Positions 5,965 to 8,531 of a stretch of DNA of 8,531 nt are shown one piece after another. The notes below the pieces were generated by a model, which was given only the letters and a program-made list of their open reading frames with translations, searched no databases and was not told where the DNA came from. The stretch comes from Phenylobacterium sp. (GTDB lineage Bacteria; Pseudomonadota; Alphaproteobacteria; Caulobacterales; Caulobacteraceae): positions 1-8,531 of the forward strand of contig JAQGIJ010000010.1 in the NCBI GenBank assembly GCA_028291285.1, written 5' to 3'. Numbering within the stretch: the stretch's first letter is position 1; every line of letters begins with the position of its first letter. Position numbers and translations under genes: made by a program.

Positions 5965-7376
5965 TCCGGCGCTGGCCAGCGAACGGTCAGACGCACATCA
6001 GCCTGCAGCTGATCGCGCTCCTGATCGCCAGCCTGGTGGTGGCCCAGGTGATCAGCTTCGCCACCATGATGCTGACGCCGCCGCCGCGGCCGCCGGTCTA
6101 CAGGATCGCGGACGTGGCCGCCGCCCTGCGCGGCGGTCCGCTGGCCCTGCGCTGGGGCCGGCCGCTGATCCGCAGCCGCGCCAGCGTCCTGCCGGACGAG
6201 CTGCGGGCGGCGCCGCCGGACCGGGAACACCTCGCCGGCCTTCTTGCCACCGAACTCGGCGTCGCGCTGGGTGCGGTGCGGCTGGTGGAGGCGCCGCCGC
6301 CGGCGGAATGGCGCCTCATCCGCTGGCTCAGGCCGCTGCGCGGACGCGAGGAGGGCGGCTGGCGGCCGGGCGCGGGCCAGCCCCGGCGCTTTCGTCCCGG
6401 CTGGGCCGACGGGGCCATCGTCGGCGGCTTCACCGCCGCGGCGCGCCAGGCGGACGGCGCCTGGATCGTCCTGCGCACGACGTCGGAGCCGTTCCCGACC
6501 GCGTGGCAGGTGCGCATCCTGCTGTGCCTGGCGGCGGGCCTGCTGATCGCCGCCCCGGCGGGCTATCTGTTCGCCCGCCGCATCACCGCGCCGCTGAAGC
6601 GCTTCACCGAGGCTGCCGAGGCCCTCGGCCGCGATCCGCACCGCCCGCTGATGACGCTCACCGGACCCGCCGAGATCGGCGCGGCCGCCCAGGCGTTCAA
6701 CGACATGCAGGTCCGCCTGCGCCGCTACATCGACGACCGGACGGCCATGGTGGGGGCGATCTCGCACGATCTACGCACCCCGCTCGCGCGGATCCGGTTC
6801 AAGATCGAGTCCGCGCCGCCCCGGCTGCACGATTCAATCCTGCGCGACGTGGTGCAGATGGAGGAGATGATCGGCGCGGTCCTGGCCTTCATCCGCGACG
6901 AGGGCGCGCCGCGCACCCGCGAGCAGTTCGACCTGCTCTCGCTGCTGGAATGCGTCGTCGACGACGCGGCCATGGTCGGCGCCGACGCCCAGCTGGTGGA
7001 GGGCGAGCCGATCACCGTCCAGGGCGATCCCATCGGCCTGCGCCGGCTGTTCGGCAACCTGGTGGACAATGCGCTGAAGTACGGCGGCGAGGCGCGCGTG
7101 CGGCTGCGCGCCATCGGCGACCTGGTGGAGGTCGAGATCGCCGACCGCGGCGGCGGCCTCAGCGCGGAGGAGCTGACGCGGGTCTTCCAGCCCTTCTATC
7201 GCACCGACGCCTCGCGGAACCTCGATCAGGCGGGCGTCGGCCTTGGGCTCACCATCGCCCGCTCCACGGCCCGGGCGCACGGCGGCGAGGTGGTGCTGAC
7301 CTCCGACGCCAACGGCGCCCGCGCCATCGTCACCCTGCCGCTGGCGACCCTCGGCTCGGCCTTGGGCGCGGCCTGA
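5961..7376 (+). CDS. EnvZ-like sensor histidine kinase
   Basis: A 471-residue inner-membrane kinase. The first transmembrane helix spans about 12-37 (ISLQLIALLIASLVVAQVI), followed by a periplasmic region at about 38-182 and a second helix at about 183-204 (VRILLCLAAGLLIAAPAGYL). A HAMP linker follows (about 205-258), then the phospho-acceptor His269 in ISHDLRTPLARIRF, which closely resembles the EnvZ H-box. The ATPase domain has the N-box LFGNLVDNALKYG (363-375), the G1 motif DRGGG (395-399), the F-box FQPFYR (409-414) and the G2 motif GVGLGL (425-430), so it should be active. The periplasmic part is Pro/Arg-rich, with about 21 Arg, no Lys and about 13 acidic residues by hand count, and matches no sensor domain I recognise. 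The start is TTG at 5961, with GAAGG 10 bases upstream. No better start lies in frame. The signal is unknown; it pairs with the regulator encoded just before it. Confidence 0.93.
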   Translation: MIRRWPANGQTHISLQLIALLIASLVVAQVISFATMMLTPPPRPPVYRIADVAAALRGGPLALRWGRPLIRSRASVLPDELRAAPPDREHLAGLLATELGVALGAVRLVEAPPPAEWRLIRWLRPLRGREEGGWRPGAGQPRRFRPGWADGAIVGGFTAAARQADGAWIVLRTTSEPFPTAWQVRILLCLAAGLLIAAPAGYLFARRITAPLKRFTEAAEALGRDPHRPLMTLTGPAEIGAAAQAFNDMQVRLRRYIDDRTAMVGAISHDLRTPLARIRFKIESAPPRLHDSILRDVVQMEEMIGAVLAFIRDEGAPRTREQFDLLSLLECVVDDAAMVGADAQLVEGEPITVQGDPIGLRRLFGNLVDNALKYGGEARVRLRAIGDLVEVEIADRGGGLSAEELTRVFQPFYRTDASRNLDQAGVGLGLTIARSTARAHGGEVVLTSDANGARAIVTLPLATLGSALGAA

Positions 7377-7384
7377 GCGGCGCG

Positions 7385-8531
7385 CTACTTCTCCCGCGCC
7401 GCCTCGGCCTCGGCCGCGCGCAGCACGCGCAGCACATTGCCGCTCCAGATCTTCTGGATGTCCTGCGGGCTATAGCCCTCCTGCAGCAGGCGCTGGGTGA
7501 TCTTCCAGTCGTCGGACACGTCCTGCAGGCCGACCAGGCCGCCGCCGCCGTCCATGTCGAGGCCGACGCCGACGTGGCCGACGCCGGCCACGGCGATCGC
7601 GTGGTCGAGGTGCGCCATGAAGGTCTCGAAGGTCGCCTTGGGAACCGGGTACTTCGCCTCGATGGCCCGGCGCTGCGCGACAAAGGCCTTCATCGCGCCC
7701 GGGCGCAGGGGGCCGGCGGCCTCCATCTCCTTCTGCAGGGCGCCATAGGCCGCGTCCCGCTCGGGGTTCTTGGGGATGGCGATCATGTAGCTGTTGAAGG
7801 CCAGCACCTGCACCACCCCGCCCTTGGCCGCGAGCGCCTTGAGCCGCGCGTCGTCGATGTTGCGCGGGTGGTCGAAGACCGCCCGCAGGCCCGAGTGCGA
7901 GAGGATGATCGGCGCCTTGGAGAGCGCCAGCATCTGGTCGAACGCCTCGTCGGAGGCGTGGCTGGCGTCGAGCACGATCCCCAGCCGGTTGGCCTCGGCG
8001 ACCAGTTCGCGGCCCTTGGGGCTGAGGCCGTGCCACACCGGCGCGTCGGTGGCGGAGTCGGCGAGGTTGTTGGTCTTGAAGTGCACCGGCCCCATCAGCC
8101 GCAGGCCCAGCGCATAGAAGGTCCTGATCAGGGTCAGGTCCGCCTCCACCGGCTGGCTGTTCTCCATGCTCATGAAGACCACGCGCTTTTTCTGCGCCGC
8201 GATGGCCGCGGCGTCGTCGGCCTTCAGCGCCAGCGTGAACTTGTCGCCGTGCCGGGCGACCATCTCGCGGATCTCCGTGGCTCGCACGACGGCGGCGTCG
8301 CGAGAGGCGGCGTCCCCCTCCGGCGTCAGCGGCTTGGCCGGGGTGAAGACCGCGAAGAAGCCACCGTCCAGCCCGCCCTCGACCATCCGCGGATAGTCGA
8401 CCTCGCTGGCGTCGGCCTCGGCCGAGTGGCGGTCCAGGATGTCCCAGCCCGGCTCGGCGAAGTGGGCCGGCGTGTCGAGGTGGGTGTCCAGCGTGAGCAG
8501 CCGCTCGTGGATCGCGCGCGCGTCCTTCGGC
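7385..8531 (-). CDS. Membrane dipeptidase, peptidase family M19 (N-terminus outside window)
   Basis: A zinc dipeptidase of the renal-dipeptidase family that cleaves dipeptides. Bacterial members often accept D-residues at the second position. The frame runs from the right edge to TAG at 7385-7387, giving 381 residues. The expected metal and active-site elements are present in order: HxD in LTLDTHLDTP (His17, Asp19 of the fragment), Glu123 in FMSMENSQP, His150 in MGPVHFKTNNLADSATD, His191 in LDASHASD, His212 in ILSHSGLRAV, HPRN soon after, and the Asp of VGLDMDGG (325). The end, GYSPQDIQKIWSGNVLRVL, is typical of the family. An internal ATG at 8384-8386 would remove the HxD motif, so it is not the start. 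The true start, and any signal peptide or lipobox deciding location, lie beyond 8531. Its stop is 8 bases from the convergent kinase stop, and no functional link to that gene is evident. Confidence 0.93.
   Translation of the reverse strand, partial: PKDARAIHERLLTLDTHLDTPAHFAEPGWDILDRHSAEADASEVDYPRMVEGGLDGGFFAVFTPAKPLTPEGDAASRDAAVVRATEIREMVARHGDKFTLALKADDAAAIAAQKKRVVFMSMENSQPVEADLTLIRTFYALGLRLMGPVHFKTNNLADSATDAPVWHGLSPKGRELVAEANRLGIVLDASHASDEAFDQMLALSKAPIILSHSGLRAVFDHPRNIDDARLKALAAKGGVVQVLAFNSYMIAIPKNPERDAAYGALQKEMEAAGPLRPGAMKAFVAQRRAIEAKYPVPKATFETFMAHLDHAIAVAGVGHVGVGLDMDGGGGLVGLQDVSDDWKITQRLLQEGYSPQDIQKIWSGNVLRVLRAAEAEAAREK

Noticed and set aside
5931..6767. Open frame antisense to the sensor kinase
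   Set aside because: It is a shadow of the kinase gene, Arg/Gln/Ala-rich, without a domain or convincing start signals.
8384..8386. ATG as the start of the dipeptidase
   Set aside because: The frame stays open to the window edge, and the residues before it include the essential HxD metal motif (DTHLDTP).

Overview
The window is GC-rich throughout its coding parts and has tightly packed genes. The proteins look alphaproteobacterial, most likely Caulobacterales (Caulobacter/Phenylobacterium-like). This placement rests on the GyrB C-terminus, the EnvZ-like kinase, the GC3-rich codon use and the M19 dipeptidase type. It is a judgement from sequence character, not from a database search.

Layout. 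(1) Bases 1-867 (+) hold the C-terminal part of gyrB, cut by the left edge. (2) A perfect palindrome at 878-901 lies between the stops of two converging genes and probably ends transcription from both sides. (3) Bases 923-4111 (-) encode a large autotransporter: a Sec signal peptide, a repetitive beta-helix-like passenger and a C-terminal beta-barrel. (4) A regulatory gap of about 436 bases (4112-4547), visibly less GC-rich than its flanks, separates this gene from a divergent one. (5) Bases 4548-5090 (+) encode a small protein with two canonical EF-hands and a natural pentahistidine stretch, followed by a strong hairpin. (6) Bases 5233-5964 and 5961-7376 (+) encode an OmpR-family response regulator and an EnvZ-like sensor kinase. 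They overlap by 4 bases, and the kinase starts with TTG. (7) Bases 7385-8531 (-) hold a membrane dipeptidase (peptidase M19) whose N-terminus lies beyond the right edge. Its stop is only 8 bases from the kinase stop.

How the genes may work together. gyrB and the dipeptidase look like unrelated housekeeping or peptidase neighbours. The central block (autotransporter, EF-hand protein, two-component pair) could be a functional unit. The EF-hand gene and the autotransporter gene diverge from one regulatory gap, and the two-component genes follow the EF-hand gene directly. The autotransporter passenger also carries one EF-hand-like Ca-binding loop (3161-3196). A Ca2+- or metal-linked envelope response is therefore a reasonable but untested hypothesis. 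The kinase's periplasmic domain is arginine-rich and basic, which argues against it binding Ca2+ directly.

Non-coding points of interest are a nested hairpin in the autotransporter mRNA leader, inverted repeats upstream of the EF-hand and regulator genes, and two strong intergenic hairpins. No RNA genes, CRISPR arrays, insertion sequences or attachment sites were seen.
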